Positions 13,001 to 22,311 of a stretch of 64,000 nt of DNA are shown here, one piece after another; within the stretch, counting starts at the first letter, position 1, and every line of letters starts with the position of its first letter. A program made the translations under genes and the position numbers. The DNA lies in contig NC_088302.1 in the NCBI RefSeq assembly GCF_032854445.1, positions 30,163,979 to 30,227,978 on the forward strand, written 5' to 3'. The notes beneath the pieces are model-generated. The model was given only the letters and a program-made list of their open reading frames with translations, was not told the DNA's origin and did no database searches. Source of the stretch: Liolophura sinensis (lineage: Eukaryota > Mollusca > Polyplacophora > Chitonida > Chitonidae).

Positions 13001-16000
13001 TTGCCGCTGTTAATGTCCTGAGCAGGCAAAACAAGTCTGAGAGCACCGCAAGCCTTAAGCAGGTGAGCTGTGACAAACATAGCCAGACATACACGTAGGG
13101 TGGCAGATAAACGGAAGGGCAATGACACAGGACAGCAGATAAACCGTGGATCAAGGGCACAAAGCAGTAGCAGCAATGGCACAGGGCAGGGGACAGACAT
13201 TAGGGCAATGACACGGTGCAGCAGATAAAAGGTGGAGCAATGACACGGGGCAGTAGACAAACGGTTGTGCGATGACACATGACAGCAGATAAACGGTGGG
13301 GCAATCTGTGCATAGAAACATACATTCGTATACCACCCGTCAACCAATAAGGGCGTTCCAGGTCAATAATCGCTAAGGCCAGTTCCCAAAATGACGTATA
13401 ACACAAACCACCAAAACTAAGAAAGTATATGAAGTACGAAAATAGGACTCAATCACACAAAGAGCTGCAGTCAACAGTTTTCAATGATGCTGGAAAAACG
13501 CAAGGTATGTTCTCGGCAGCAGAATGAAATTAGTATCCAAATCGCATACCATGCTAGAATATCAGTGGCCGTTAACAAAATATGTATCTCAGTTGCAATT
13601 TGCCTGCAACTGTTCATATATCCAACAAGGCGACCTAATTCGACACGATGAGTATACAGCCCTTAGCCCCGGGGTTAAGTAGAATTAGACTCAGTCATGA
13701 AACAGGGTGCCGCAGATTCTGGACGCTCTGTCCGTATTTACGTACAAGAGAGTTATAATCATTCTAACTTGAAGTGAACATGAAGTCAGCCACTAAAGTC
13801 GAATTAATTAATAAGGTTCCAGAAATGTTCTAAAAATGCTTTTAAAATTCTACACCTCTTAAAAACAAAATAGATAACAAATGGTCGTCAGTACCTAGCC
13901 ATTCATTTGGTGACGAAGTTTTGCCATGCTATAGCTAGCTAGAGTGAGGTCACAAAACCTAGGAGCTCTCCGGTACCGTGGGTATTAAATAATATATCAG
14001 AAAATACAAAAAATCACAACACACCCAACTTAAGAGTATTAGTTCTGTACCGTTTTCAGAGGACTGGTGTTTCTTTCAATCTGGTGCTTAGTCTGGGCGA
14101 TCTCCGTGGGCAAAAGTGTCATGTTTTAGCAGTCCTGCTCTTCCTCGTTTTCGACCTGCATTAGACCTACCTGGCTATACCGACATCAGGAAATTTACAG
14201 AACATAGCAGAACCTTCTGATTCATAAGAGACTCTTTCATGAAGATTTCGGGAAGATACCTCCGTAATAAATCTGACCTCTCTAAGGAAAAATAATGCAA
14301 CGTCTATACTGTTCTTCCAGTAATGGCTCTCGCGAGGTGGTTTTCTTGTCAGCTCACCCTGACAAGTTACTGCAGTCTGCTACCCAACATGTACGCATTG
14401 TGACACGGGCGGCCGTACTCAGTTCCCTGTTCATAAATGTGTGGTCCAAAAAGCATCACTTTAACACTTGAACTAAGCGCAAAATCCGATCTGTTGCATC
14501 GATATATCGATATCTTTCTGTCAACTATAAGAAACCTCACTGACAATCGAGAGCTAATAGGTTTTTTGACGTCACAACCAATTATCACGTGACTCTTTCA
14601 GCTCTAATGATTTGCAAAATTCATAAGGGCTTCTACAGCATGGCTACTCGGAGTGAATTGCCGTCAGTGCCATATTGCTGAACTCATCTTCTCGGCTTTC
14701 AAAATTTCATGGAATTTTTTAGATATTTCTCTGTGATAACCGAGTGAGTGAGTGCTTGGGATTTAACGTGGCACTTAACAATTTTTCAGTCATATGACGA
14801 CGAAGGAATCCTCTGAGTGCAAGTAACATGCCTACTTGTTGCAGGACGGATTTCCTGCCGCTCTTTTATCTAGTGCTGCTTCCCTGAGAAGGCTTAATGA
14901 AAGCAAGTAAGCCGTCCCGCCTAAGCCACTATCCCCTTCATGCTGAACGCCAAGCGAGGATTGATCCTGGATCTACCACTCCCGAAGCGGACGCTCTACC
15001 AACTATGCCATCGGGGCCGGTCTGTGATAACTGTGTCCTATATCGTTACAAGGGCACAAGGCAGTAGATAAACGGTGGGGCCATGACACAAGGCAGTAGA
15101 TAAACCGTGGGGCGATGACACAAGGCAGTAGATAAACCGTGGGGCAATGACAAAGGATAGCAGATACACGATGGTGCAATGACACAGTGCAGCAGATAAA
15201 CGATGGGAAAATGACACAGGGCAGGGACAAACAGGGTAATGCAGATAAACGGACAGTAGATGAATGGTGGTACAATAACACAAGGCAACTGATAAACGGT
15301 GGGGCCATGACACAAGGCAGTACAAGGCACAGGACAGTAGATGAACGGTGGTGCAATAACACAAGGCAACTGATAAACGGTGGGGCCATGACACAAGGCA
15401 GTACAAGGCACAGGACAGTAGATGAACGGTGGTGCAATAACACAAGGCAACAGATAAACGGTGGGGCCATGACACAAGGCAGTACAAGGCACAGGACAGT
15501 AGATGAACGGTGGTGCAATGACACAGGGCAGCAGATAAACGATGTGAGCAATGACACAGGGCAGCAGATTAACGATGTGAGCAATGACACAGGGCAGCAG
15601 ATAAACGATGTGAGCAATGACACAGGGCAGCAGATAAACGATGTGAGCAATGACACAGGGCAGCAGATTAACGATGTGAGCAATGACACAGGGCAGCAGA
15701 TAAACGATGTGAGCAATGACACAGGGCAGCAGATTAACGATGTGAGCAATGACACAGGGCAGCAGGTACACTGAGGGCATATGTACTGACTCTTTGGCCT
15801 TGGACAGTAATTATGCAGCTGAATTCTAATACCTGAATAGTAATTCTGGAATACTGAGTTGAAATCCGCTTTTGGTATGAATACCAATAATTTGACTGAT
15901 TGATGGATTTACGAAATCTTACGGGGGCTTCAGTAATTATAGGCTCCCATGCTTATATGTTGTTGCTTGTGTGTCTGTCTTTTATTTTTGTTTTGATCCG

Positions 16001-16871
16001 GAAATTAACCTTGTATCGACCTGGAACGTCTCATTCTTAGTTGACGGGTTGGTAATGTTAGGTTTGTTTCTCAGATTTAAAGTTTAGTCTGCTCCATTCA
16101 TTTCGCTGTATGAGAATTTATTATTGTTTATTGTCAAGTCGCATAGCTATCCAACAAGGTCAGATTTCTGATAAAACTGCAAGATGTTAGAGGAGAACAT
16201 ACCGACATGTGATCCAACCATCGCTCAGATTTGACATGGAAAAAGCTGTTGATATGTTGTATCCCTCCACAGTAGCCTCCAGTGGATAAGTAGCTTGTCA
16301 AATATTCGGCAGTGTTTTGTTCCTAAACCACTCATTAAGACTTTAAATCACAAGACCCCAGGAGATAGCTATGGTTCGCTTAAGACACACATTGAATCAG
16401 AGATATCTAGGGGCCTCCGTGGCTCAGTCGGTTAGCCCGCTAGCGCAGCGTAATGACCGAGGAGCCTCTCACCAATGCGGTCGCTGTGAGTTCAAGTCCA
16501 GCTCATGCTGGCTTCCTCTCCGGCCGTAAGTGGGAAGGTCTGCAGCAACCCGCGGATGGTCGTTTCCACCCACCATAATGCTGACCGCCGTCGTATAAGT
16601 GAAATATTCTTGAGTACGGTGTAAAACACCAATCAAACAAACAAACAAACAAATCAAAGACATCTATGTTATAAGATAACATTGCAATTTTCTACCTTTT
16701 CAGACGAGTAAGGCTCAGCAAAATTCATCATCATCCAGGGAAAAACCATTTGGCAAACATAAGGCACTGATGCTGGATAAATTCTCCCGAGTGGCTTTCC
16801 CATTGGTGTTCTTTTTGTTTAACGTGATTTATTGGATGATCTACTTGAACAATGAGGCGGTCACATCCTGA
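6673..16871 (+). CDS. Anionic Cys-loop receptor subunit (glycine receptor/GluCl-like), 8 exons, intact
   Basis: Ligand-gated chloride channel subunit expected in the plasma membrane as part of a pentamer. Coding exons by GT-AG junctions and phase: 6673-6755, 7455-7519, 7964-8031, 10182-10411, 10925-11007, 11415-11549, 12710-13062 and 16704-16871. They sum to 1,185 nt, 394 residues plus TGA, with no in-frame stop. Order of elements: signal peptide (about 1-18), extracellular domain with the loop D Arg in FLRLIW, Cys-loop C156-C170 with 13 residues between, a second cysteine pair C215-C227 typical of glycine receptors and GluCls, M1 about 244-263, PAR at 268-270, M2, M3, a short loop of about 38 residues, and M4 near 368-388. 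The ligand cannot be fixed from sequence: M2 looks glycine-receptor-like, but GluCl and other invertebrate anion channels remain possible. Pore position 6' is Leu rather than Thr. A near-identical inverted paralog lies at 27,852-35,871. Confidence 0.9.
8010..8395 (+). repeat. Intron 3 minisatellite built from the exon 3 splice-donor junction
   Basis: The end of exon 3 and its donor (AACGAGGTAACCATG then GTAAGTATCGA) are followed by about seven degenerate copies of the same junction, for example near 8,104, 8,147, 8,187, 8,232, 8,292 and 8,333. Each has an ACGAAxxCACCATG-like block, a GTGAGTATA or ATGAGTATA block and a CGAAAGTGAAAC spacer. The right arm has the reverse-complement array at 34,430-34,700. 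Several copies keep donor-like GT motifs. Confidence 0.85.
9745..9846. mobile_element. Fold-back pair of SINE tRNA-like heads
   Basis: A SINE head starts at 9,745 (GGGGGCCTCCGTGGCTCAGT) and runs to about 9,820. It is directly followed by an inverted copy of the first 25 bases, 9,822-9,846. The two ends match at 24 of 25 positions, so the element can form a hairpin. No SINE body or tail is present. Confidence 0.85.
9911..10033. repeat. (TA)n microsatellite interrupted by a 20-bp templated insert
   Basis: TA repeats at 9,911-9,965 and 9,989-10,033 flank ACATAGCGCGAACAGCCTGT at 9,967-9,986. That 20-mer is the exact reverse complement of 10,438-10,457 at the start of intron 4. The two therefore form an inverted repeat around exon 4. 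Confidence 0.9.
10182..10411 (+). CDS. Receptor gene 1, exon 4: loops D, A and E
   Basis: This 230-nt exon encodes the core of the extracellular domain: [13 protein letters not shown] with the loop D Arg, the loop A block [13 protein letters not shown], and [10 protein letters not shown] of loop E, all close to vertebrate glycine-receptor sequence. NYS and NGT are possible N-glycosylation sites. It enters at phase 0 and ends in the AG of a split Arg codon before GTGAGA. Confidence 0.9.
10925..11007 (+). CDS. Receptor gene 1, exon 5: signature Cys-loop
   Basis: It encodes the diagnostic Cys-loop, Cys, 13 residues including YYPFDSQ, then Cys, followed by the loop B motif EAES. The 83-nt length and phases equal those of exon 5 in the two paralogs. 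The donor is GTGAGT. Confidence 0.92.
11415..11549 (+). CDS. Receptor gene 1, exon 6: loop B/F region and first loop C cysteine
   Basis: It encodes [15 protein letters not shown] and continues to DCTKGYG, the first cysteine of the second disulfide. Length (135 nt) matches both paralogs. It is the exon that differs most from the right-arm copy, mostly by amino-acid changes. Confidence 0.9.
11993..12073 (-). mobile_element. SINE fragment
   Basis: The tail (ATTTATTTATTTGATTTGTG) is joined to a short piece of the SINE body and to the head end AGCATGAGCTGGAC. The middle is deleted. It sits in intron 6 beside the 54-bp minisatellite. Confidence 0.7.
12066..12585. repeat. 54-bp minisatellite in intron 6, with 108-bp dimer structure
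   Basis: About nine to ten copies of a 54-bp unit containing GACCAGTTGCCAATTGTCAC and a block reading GTATTTCACTGATAATGTGT. Two variants alternate over part of the array, giving a 108-bp dimer. Since 54 is divisible by three, the array is open on both strands (133 and 116 codons), but it lies wholly in an intron and is not regarded as coding. The related right-arm array is at about 29,440-30,250. Confidence 0.9.
12710..13062 (+). CDS. Receptor gene 1, exon 7: loop C, M1, M2, M3
   Basis: This 353-nt exon encodes [14 protein letters not shown] of loop C with the second cysteine, then M1 ([15 protein letters not shown]), PAR and M2 ([16 protein letters not shown]), [14 protein letters not shown] and M3. 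PAR marks an anion channel. In the usual numbering 2' is Ser, 6' is Leu (codon 12,871-12,873) and 9' is Leu. It ends at CAG|GTGAGC, phase 0. Confidence 0.95.
13095..13310. repeat. Minisatellite of about 30 bp, left part
   Basis: Imperfect copies of GCAGATAAACGGTGGGGCAA followed by TGACACAGG. This looks like the left part of the array that resumes at 15,050, split by the inserted block between them. Confidence 0.8.
14741..15020 (-). mobile_element. Second SINE family, complete, with 11-bp target-site duplication
   Basis: On the - strand it begins at 15,020 with a tRNA-like head, including an A-box-like TGGCATAGTTGGTAGAGCGT and a B-box-like GGATCAATCC. It ends in the simple repeat CACTCACTCACTCGG. 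The flanks are an exact duplication TCTGTGATAAC at 14,730-14,740 and 15,021-15,031. The body differs from the more common SINE in this window. A trace of the same tail is seen near 56,905. Confidence 0.85.
15050..15775. repeat. Composite minisatellite, 30-bp, 81-bp and 33-bp units
   Basis: Left part: 30-bp units. Middle (about 15,265-15,520): about three copies of an 81-bp composite containing GATGAACGGTGGTGCAATAA. Right part (15,530-15,770): about eight copies of a 33-bp unit containing AACGATGTGAGCAATGACAC, alternating ATAAACG and ATTAACG. Units divisible by three create long spurious open frames on both strands. Confidence 0.9.
16410..16653 (+). mobile_element. tRNA-headed SINE, full length, left-arm specific
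   Basis: The head GGGCCTCCGTGGCTCAGTCG, the B-box-like GAGTTCAAGTCC, the body and a (CAAA)n tail are present. The matching right-arm site (near 28,060) lacks it. Near-duplicate flanks AGATATCT and AGACATCT look like the target site. Insertion therefore followed the inverted duplication. Confidence 0.88.
16704..16871 (+). CDS. Receptor gene 1, exon 8: end of the M3-M4 loop, M4, stop
   Basis: The acceptor is CTACCTTTTCAG. The exon encodes a Ser/Gln-rich stretch and then [19 protein letters not shown] and M4, which matches the glycine-receptor C-terminus (DKxSRxxFPxxFLxFNxxYWxxY). It ends NEAVTS and TGA. The last 16 codons plus stop are the template of the minisatellite that follows. Confidence 0.93.
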   Translation, partial: TSKAQQNSSSSREKPFGKHKALMLDKFSRVAFPLVFFLFNVIYWMIYLNNEAVTS

Positions 16872-17185
16872 CCAACGTGATTTATGGGATGATTTATGTG
16901 AAGGATGTAGCGGTCATATCCTGACTATAACGTGATTTATTGCATGATCTACGTGCAAGATGAAGCAGTCATATCCTGACTAACGTGACTTATTGCATAA
17001 TCTACTTAAATTGTGAGGCGGTAATATCCTGACTAACGTGATTTATTGCATGGTGTGCGTGAAGAATGAGGAGGTCATATCCTGATTAACGGGATTTATT
17101 GCATGATTTACTTGAAGGGTGGAGCGGTCATATCCTGATTCATTACATGATCTGCTCAATGCTGGGGCGGTCATATCCTGTCGAA
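16821..17185 (+). repeat. 53-bp minisatellite derived from the M4-coding end and stop codon
   Basis: The true coding end (AACGTGATTTATTGGATGAT to the TGA) is followed by about six degenerate copies of the same 53-bp segment, each with the AACGTGATTTATTGCATGAT block and the ATATCCTGAC block. The same array, larger, follows gene 2 at 26,835-27,905. Confidence 0.93.
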
Positions 17186-17429
17186 TTTTCACCTGCGCCT
17201 GGTGCAAATGTCAACGGTTCATGTAATTGATATAAAATATGTGACCCCACAGACACTGAAGATATTACGCTCTTGGACGCTGGATGGGACTGTCATTTGT
17301 GATCCATGGGTCTGTTCTTGGTTCAGACCGAGATATCGTTAGCACTGTCCTGTTTTTTTGTGACCGTCTTAATGAGAATTTCTTCACCTTTTTTTAGTGA
17401 CGAACGTTTAAGCTCATAAACATATACAG

Positions 17430-18113
17430 GTGAAAGTCATTTAATCTGTAGGTCACAAATCCACACCTTTACTTATAGCATGCTGTATGTAGACAAAACG
17501 CAATAAAAAAACATAGTCGTTATTTTGTTGGATAAGCTTTCTTTTTTTCCTGATCTGAATAATCAAAAACAGAACCGTGTCATTTAAATCTGATATTATG
17601 AAACATGGGGGGGGGGGGATCTTGGCGGGGGCATGGCCCATCATATTTTCCCACGGGTCATTGTCCAACTCACATCCATGACAGGCAAACATACATGTTT
17701 CACAGGTCATCGTCACTCTAAGTCCACCTGTGCCCACTTAGGTGATGACCTGAAGTCTAAAGCGTCTTAATCCAAACCGAACACTGACATAATCATTTAT
17801 ATATACCCTTGTTGCGTCCATGCATTATTCTATCTGTTTAATAGCCTTAAAGCTACCCTTTTTTGAGATATTAACGGGAAATTCTGCGCAAGGGAATGAC
17901 TCGCTATGGTGCATTCATTCTACAGGTACACTTATGTCTTAATCAACGATAGCCTTAGAGTGCCTGGCATGAGTGAAATATATAATGGATGGAGTCTGTA
18001 GCACTTGCTCTGAAATTTGCTCTGAAGCCGGAACTTAGTATGTGGCCACGTTTTCTTCAAAATAATAATCCTTTACAAAAATATTTTTTCTCCTTTTTTC
18101 ACATCATGGCGAA

Positions 18114-18147
<34 letters not shown>

Positions 18148-20240
18148 CATCATTCGTGTGGGTAACATATACATGTATTCTATCTATAAAATAAAACTAA
18201 CAGGTGCAAGTGTTACAGATTGGTCATTCAGTATTTTTCCGGGGATATTCAAAATGAGGTTTCCTGTACAAACAAATACTATAGTGAACTTGTGGGATAA
18301 CATCACACAATGGCATGTCAAAGTGTTACAGACTGGTCATTTAGTGCTTTCCTAGGATGCTTAATATGAGGTTTCCTCTACAAACAAATATTGTAGATAA
18401 TTTGTGAGGTAACATCAAATAATGGCATATCAAGTGTTAGACAGGTCAGTGTTTTGCTGAAATACTTATGAGGTTTCCAATATATACAAATACTACAGTG
18501 AACTTACGAGATAACACCACACAATGGCATATCAAGTGTTTACATGAGATATATATCAGGTTTCCTCTATATACAAATACTATAGTGAATTTACAAGGTA
18601 ACATCACACAATGGCATATCAATGGCGTTTACCTGGGATATTTATGAGGTTTCCTCTATATACGGATACTGTGGTAAACTTGTGAGGCACCAACACACAA
18701 TGGCACGCATGGACCATGTAATGATCACTTACATGCAGCGTAATTACTACAGCAGCTACGGAAGGGTTCAGTCACAAGTATGAAATCATGTCCCCTCAAC
18801 ACATCTTCTACATTTCAATGGGTCCGCGATGGGTAGGCGACTGGAAGGAGGCTGGAAAACAGGACATCGTCTCAGTTCAGTTTGATTTTACACGTACAAT
18901 ATCTACCATAGGATAAACTCACACACATGTACGTATATGTACATGTACAAGTGCCTTTATTTGACTTCTTTCATGCCATATTCAAGCAACTGTATACTTT
19001 TATCTTGTATCGTTTTATACTGTTTTTTCACTATATTCAGATTCAAAGCATTTTGTTCACGCGACAAACGTGACCACGTTTTCGAGAAGAAATACTTGTA
19101 AGAGCTTTCTGGTAGCAATATGGCGGCAAACGTGGGAAAAATTCTGCTGAAAATATCCACGCTTGTCTTTGTATACAAAGCAAACTGGATTTGAACACCA
19201 GTCTGATAGCGATAGTACAGAAGAAAGAAAATGGAGACAAAAAGAGAAAAAAATGTTTTCAGGATGTAAAGGAAGAGACTGGATTTGAACTGGAGATTTG
19301 ATTCCAAATAGCAGTGCTCGACCACGTGTGCAGTGATATTGTGCCTTTGATCTACAGCCGGCAGAATTAGAATACATTCCCTGTAGCCTGCTGACCTGCA
19401 GGTGGAGTGCATCATCCCTGTTTGGACTTGGAAAACGCCAAATATTCAAATCCAGTCACTTACTTACTCACTCACTCACTGCTGAACTACAGTGATTAGT
19501 TTCACGCAGTCTTACACAAAGCCATGGCCATCGTATGTACTGGGTTAGGTTGTTGTACATGCCGTGAACCAAATTTCAGAATAATTGGTTCAGTGGTTAT
19601 AATGGAGCACACGTTTATTAAAGTTTTTGGACAAAAATCAATATGACCGCTAAGTCACGTTTATCTACATCACTCAGAATGCTTAGCCCGTCATGCGCTC
19701 ACAGAATTTTCTATAATTCACTCAAACTGTATCCATTTTATAAGCGTTTACGTTGAGGAAGACGTCGGTGGTGAAAACATTGCCTTTATAACAAGGGAGT
19801 TTGTAATTATACAAAACTTCACGACCTCACTCCCAAAACCAGATTTTAATGCAGTTCATATTTCACATATATGCTGTACAAACTGTTCTGTTGTCTAACA
19901 CAGCCTACTGTAATTTTTGGAGCCGTAGTTCTGAGATCATCGATCAGTGTTCTTCGTCCATGTGATCCTTTACCTCGTCGTCTGCTCGCCGCTGCCTCTT
20001 GCGAATAAAGCGCGGTCTCGAATAAACATGGCAACATGTCCACTGGCCAAAAAGCCTCAAAGTTGCTGACGCTGTTGTAACGTGTTAAAACTTTTTACTA
20101 TTAATTTTTAGGTAATACCTTTTTTCTCGTGTCATGACGATTATATCTGCGTCTATATTATCATTAGAGTGCTTTAATTTATGTGATAAAAATTCATACC
20201 AGTATTGTGTAGTGTCGCATTCAGGGCCAGGGCTTCGGCA
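17430..20240. other. Spacer sequence without a recognised gene
   Basis: It holds a G-run near 17,609, a (TA)n tract at 18,118-18,145 and an array of about five to six units of 85-115 bp at 18,190-18,715 (unit core GAGGTTTCCTCTATATACAA). Near 19,260-19,330 is a weak tRNA-like B box on the - strand (GTTCAAATCC), possibly an old SINE head. Open frames at 18,957-19,449 (-) have no recognisable domain. Confidence 0.5.
18190..18715 (+). repeat. Imperfect tandem repeat, 85-115 bp
   Basis: About five copies, each with GAGGTTTCC near its start, an ACAAATACTATAGTGAA block and a CACACAATGGCATATCAA block. Unit length varies through indels in the AT-rich linker. Confidence 0.8.
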
Positions 20241-20507
20241 GGGGGCCTCTGTGGCTCAGTTGTTAGCGCGCTAGCGCAGCGTAGTGACCCAGAAGCCTCC
20301 CACCATGTGGTCGCTGTGAGTTCAAGTCCAGCTCATGCTGGTTTCCTCTCCGGCCGTAATTGGGAAGGTCTGTCAACAACCTGCGGATGGTTGTGGGTTT
20401 TCGCCAGGCTCTGCCTGGTTTCTTCCCACCATAATGCTGGCCGCCGTCGTATAAGTGAAATATTCTTGAGTACAACGTAAAAACACCAATCAAATGAATA
20501 AATAAAA
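20241..20507 (+). mobile_element. tRNA-headed SINE, full length
   Basis: Complete head (GGGGGCCTCTGTGGCTCAGT), B-box-like GAGTTCAAGTCC, body with CGTCGTATAAGTGAAATATT and an A-rich tail of CAAATGAATAAATAAAA type. It lies in the spacer between the two arms. Confidence 0.9.
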
Positions 20508-21041
20508 TCGTACTCGGCAACCTCTTCATTTCCTTTAAGATTAATTGTTAATGTTAAATACTTTTAAATATTAGTGTCATTGTTTGCAGAGATGAGTAGG
20601 AGGGGTTTTGGGTCATTTCATTTTTTAATGCAGAAGAAATGCTTCAGATTTAGGCTCTATTAGTTTTGTAGTGGTATTTCGTAGTTGATTGTGGTCTATG
20701 TATAGCCTAGTAGTACATGAAGGGCCTATCATTATTTAATTTGACAATGTTTGCCATACTCAAAAATTTCTCACATATCGATGATGTATGGATATGCACG
20801 CCCATTTAAGCTCGCCACAAGCTACCTCAGCTAGCTGAGGTGTTAGCTAACCACTAGCTATACCTAAGCGCCCATCTGAAACATAGCTAAAGTCTATTTC
20901 TTTTAGCGAGTCGTCTGTATTCATTTGTCTGTAAAATCGGTCATACTCGCTACCAAAATTGCCTTTAGTCACTGACACGTAACAACACAAGCTCTACTCA
21001 AGTGCCTGGCAGATCCAACAGGAAGTCGAAATTTCGACTTT

Positions 21042-21257
21042 ATGACTCCCAATATTTTTTTTCACCGTAAGACTAATGGGCTTCCGTTGAAAACAGTCAA
21101 TATGTGTGAAATTTCAATAAACTGTGAACGAAATCTGACAAAGAAAAGACCAAGACTTAATGATATAGATACTTCAGTACTGTTCTCAGTTAAATTCCCA
21201 ATGCACAATAGGCAGGTAAATGGGTATGATTGTGGACTGTTTGTCATAACAAGTTAA
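21042..21257 (+). pseudogene. Ulp1/SENP-type (C48) protease fragment, probably transposon-derived
   Basis: The frame ends in QVNGYDCGLFVITS and TAA. NGxDCGxF is the Gln/Cys active-site signature of the C48 cysteine protease family, with Asp-Cys-Gly holding the catalytic Cys. The His and Asp of the triad are not seen in the 71 residues, so this is only the C-terminal part of a domain. The same frame continues past the TAA for about 28 codons with plausible sequence, suggesting a premature stop. C48 domains are often carried by DNA transposons, so a dead transposon is the likely source; no terminal repeats were identified. Confidence 0.6.
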
Positions 21258-21474
21258 ACAGAGTTTCGTTTTGATAGATATTGTGGTATGACTGTAGTAA
21301 TCTGTGGTAGGGAATCTTTTGTGAGAACACTATTAAAGGATTAGGAAATATATAAATATTGATAAAGAGTACAATAATGTACCAGATAATGAGGCTGATT
21401 TTATGTAGTTTTTCCGGCCAACACTCGGTAGTCTCCGCCGAATTACGTCATACAAGTTCAACCTTTATTGGCAG

Positions 21475-22310
21475 TCAGAGTTTCGCATTTAGTTGATAAG
21501 CATATCGAATTTCTCCACGAAATGGTTTGTTGTTCTGCATACGTTTGTAAAAACGGGTGGTTGAAGGACCCTGGAGTTTCCAGACGATTTGGCCCTCAGG
21601 AAGACGTGGATTTACAGCACAAGTAGTAAGGATTTTTACATTCTCTCGCAATTTTGCAGCTGGAAGCTGCGACAGGAATGCAGCTGAATTTCTACAACGG
21701 CACTTGCACACAGTACTTATAAAATACTGTTAACTGAACTGAAAAGTGGTAGATAGTAAATCTCTGTACACTGTAACGGAGACGTCCACATCGTACATTT
21801 ATCCCTCCGGAAATAAAATGATATTTTGTTGTGAAGGGGAACAGAGAGAAAGAATAGCATATATATTAAATTTTAAAATGAACACACGAAATGTACAGTG
21901 TAACACAGGTAAAGCTGAAGCTTTCTAGGTCGTATTGCCACTAAGGTTGGAAGTGACTGGACAAAGATCAAATCCAGCGTCTAAACACTGGAAATCTGAA
22001 ATCTGTCCAGATGTCTGTGTCATACATCGGAACTTCAACGTCGTCCCCTATGGGTTCAAACTGATACGGCAGTAAATTTGCTTGTGTGTAGTTAGAATCC
22101 ATCTCAGAAATGACATCGTCTTGATACGAATTCTCAGATTATTTACCGCCACTTAGACGTCCACCTGCTGAGCAGTAAAGGGTGGAGATTAGGGCCAGTA
22201 ACTAAATCTGGGCGGCAGTAATCCTTTAATTCCATATTTGATTTTGGATGAACTGAAGCGTTTTCCAAACATATTCCTCAAATAAACCTACATTCAGAAT
22301 TATTTGTCAT
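21475..22310. other. Unresolved sequence with short open frames next to the satellite
   Basis: A - strand frame at 21,475-21,711 (78 codons, Cys-rich start MCKCRCRNSA) and another - strand stretch ending near 21,980 that reads LLPYQFEPIGDDVE look more protein-like than random sequence. Neither matches a family I can name with confidence. They may belong to the same dead element as the protease fragment. Confidence 0.3.
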
Positions 22311-22311
22311 T

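Larger units (their letters stand above)
13063..16703 (+). other. Expanded intron 7 of receptor gene 1
   Basis: This intron is 3.64 kb, while its partner in the right arm (28,780-28,010) is about 0.77 kb. The extra length comes from expansion of a minisatellite of about 30 bp present as a single stub in the right arm, an inserted stretch of about 1.7 kb (roughly 13,310-15,040), and two SINE insertions. Confidence 0.8.
190..17425 (+). repeat. Left arm of a large inverted duplication
   Basis: This segment matches the reverse complement of about 26,600-40,420. Clear anchor pairs are the stretch near 1,040 with that near 39,360, 2,060 with 39,270, 5,100 with 37,060, all eight receptor exons, and the interval just past 17,220 with that near 26,780. 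Exons are about 90-98% identical by eye; introns are lower, with many indels. This arm is longer (about 17.2 versus 13.8 kb) mainly because of an arm-specific insertion near 1,090-2,040 and a much larger intron 7. The outer end is near 190-200, where the two flanks stop resembling each other. Boundaries are approximate because no alignment was run. Confidence 0.85.

Noticed and set aside
15003-15887. 294-codon - strand frame rich in Cys, Leu and Val
   Set aside because: It lies in the intron 7 minisatellite and reads repeat units. The opposite strand is open too.
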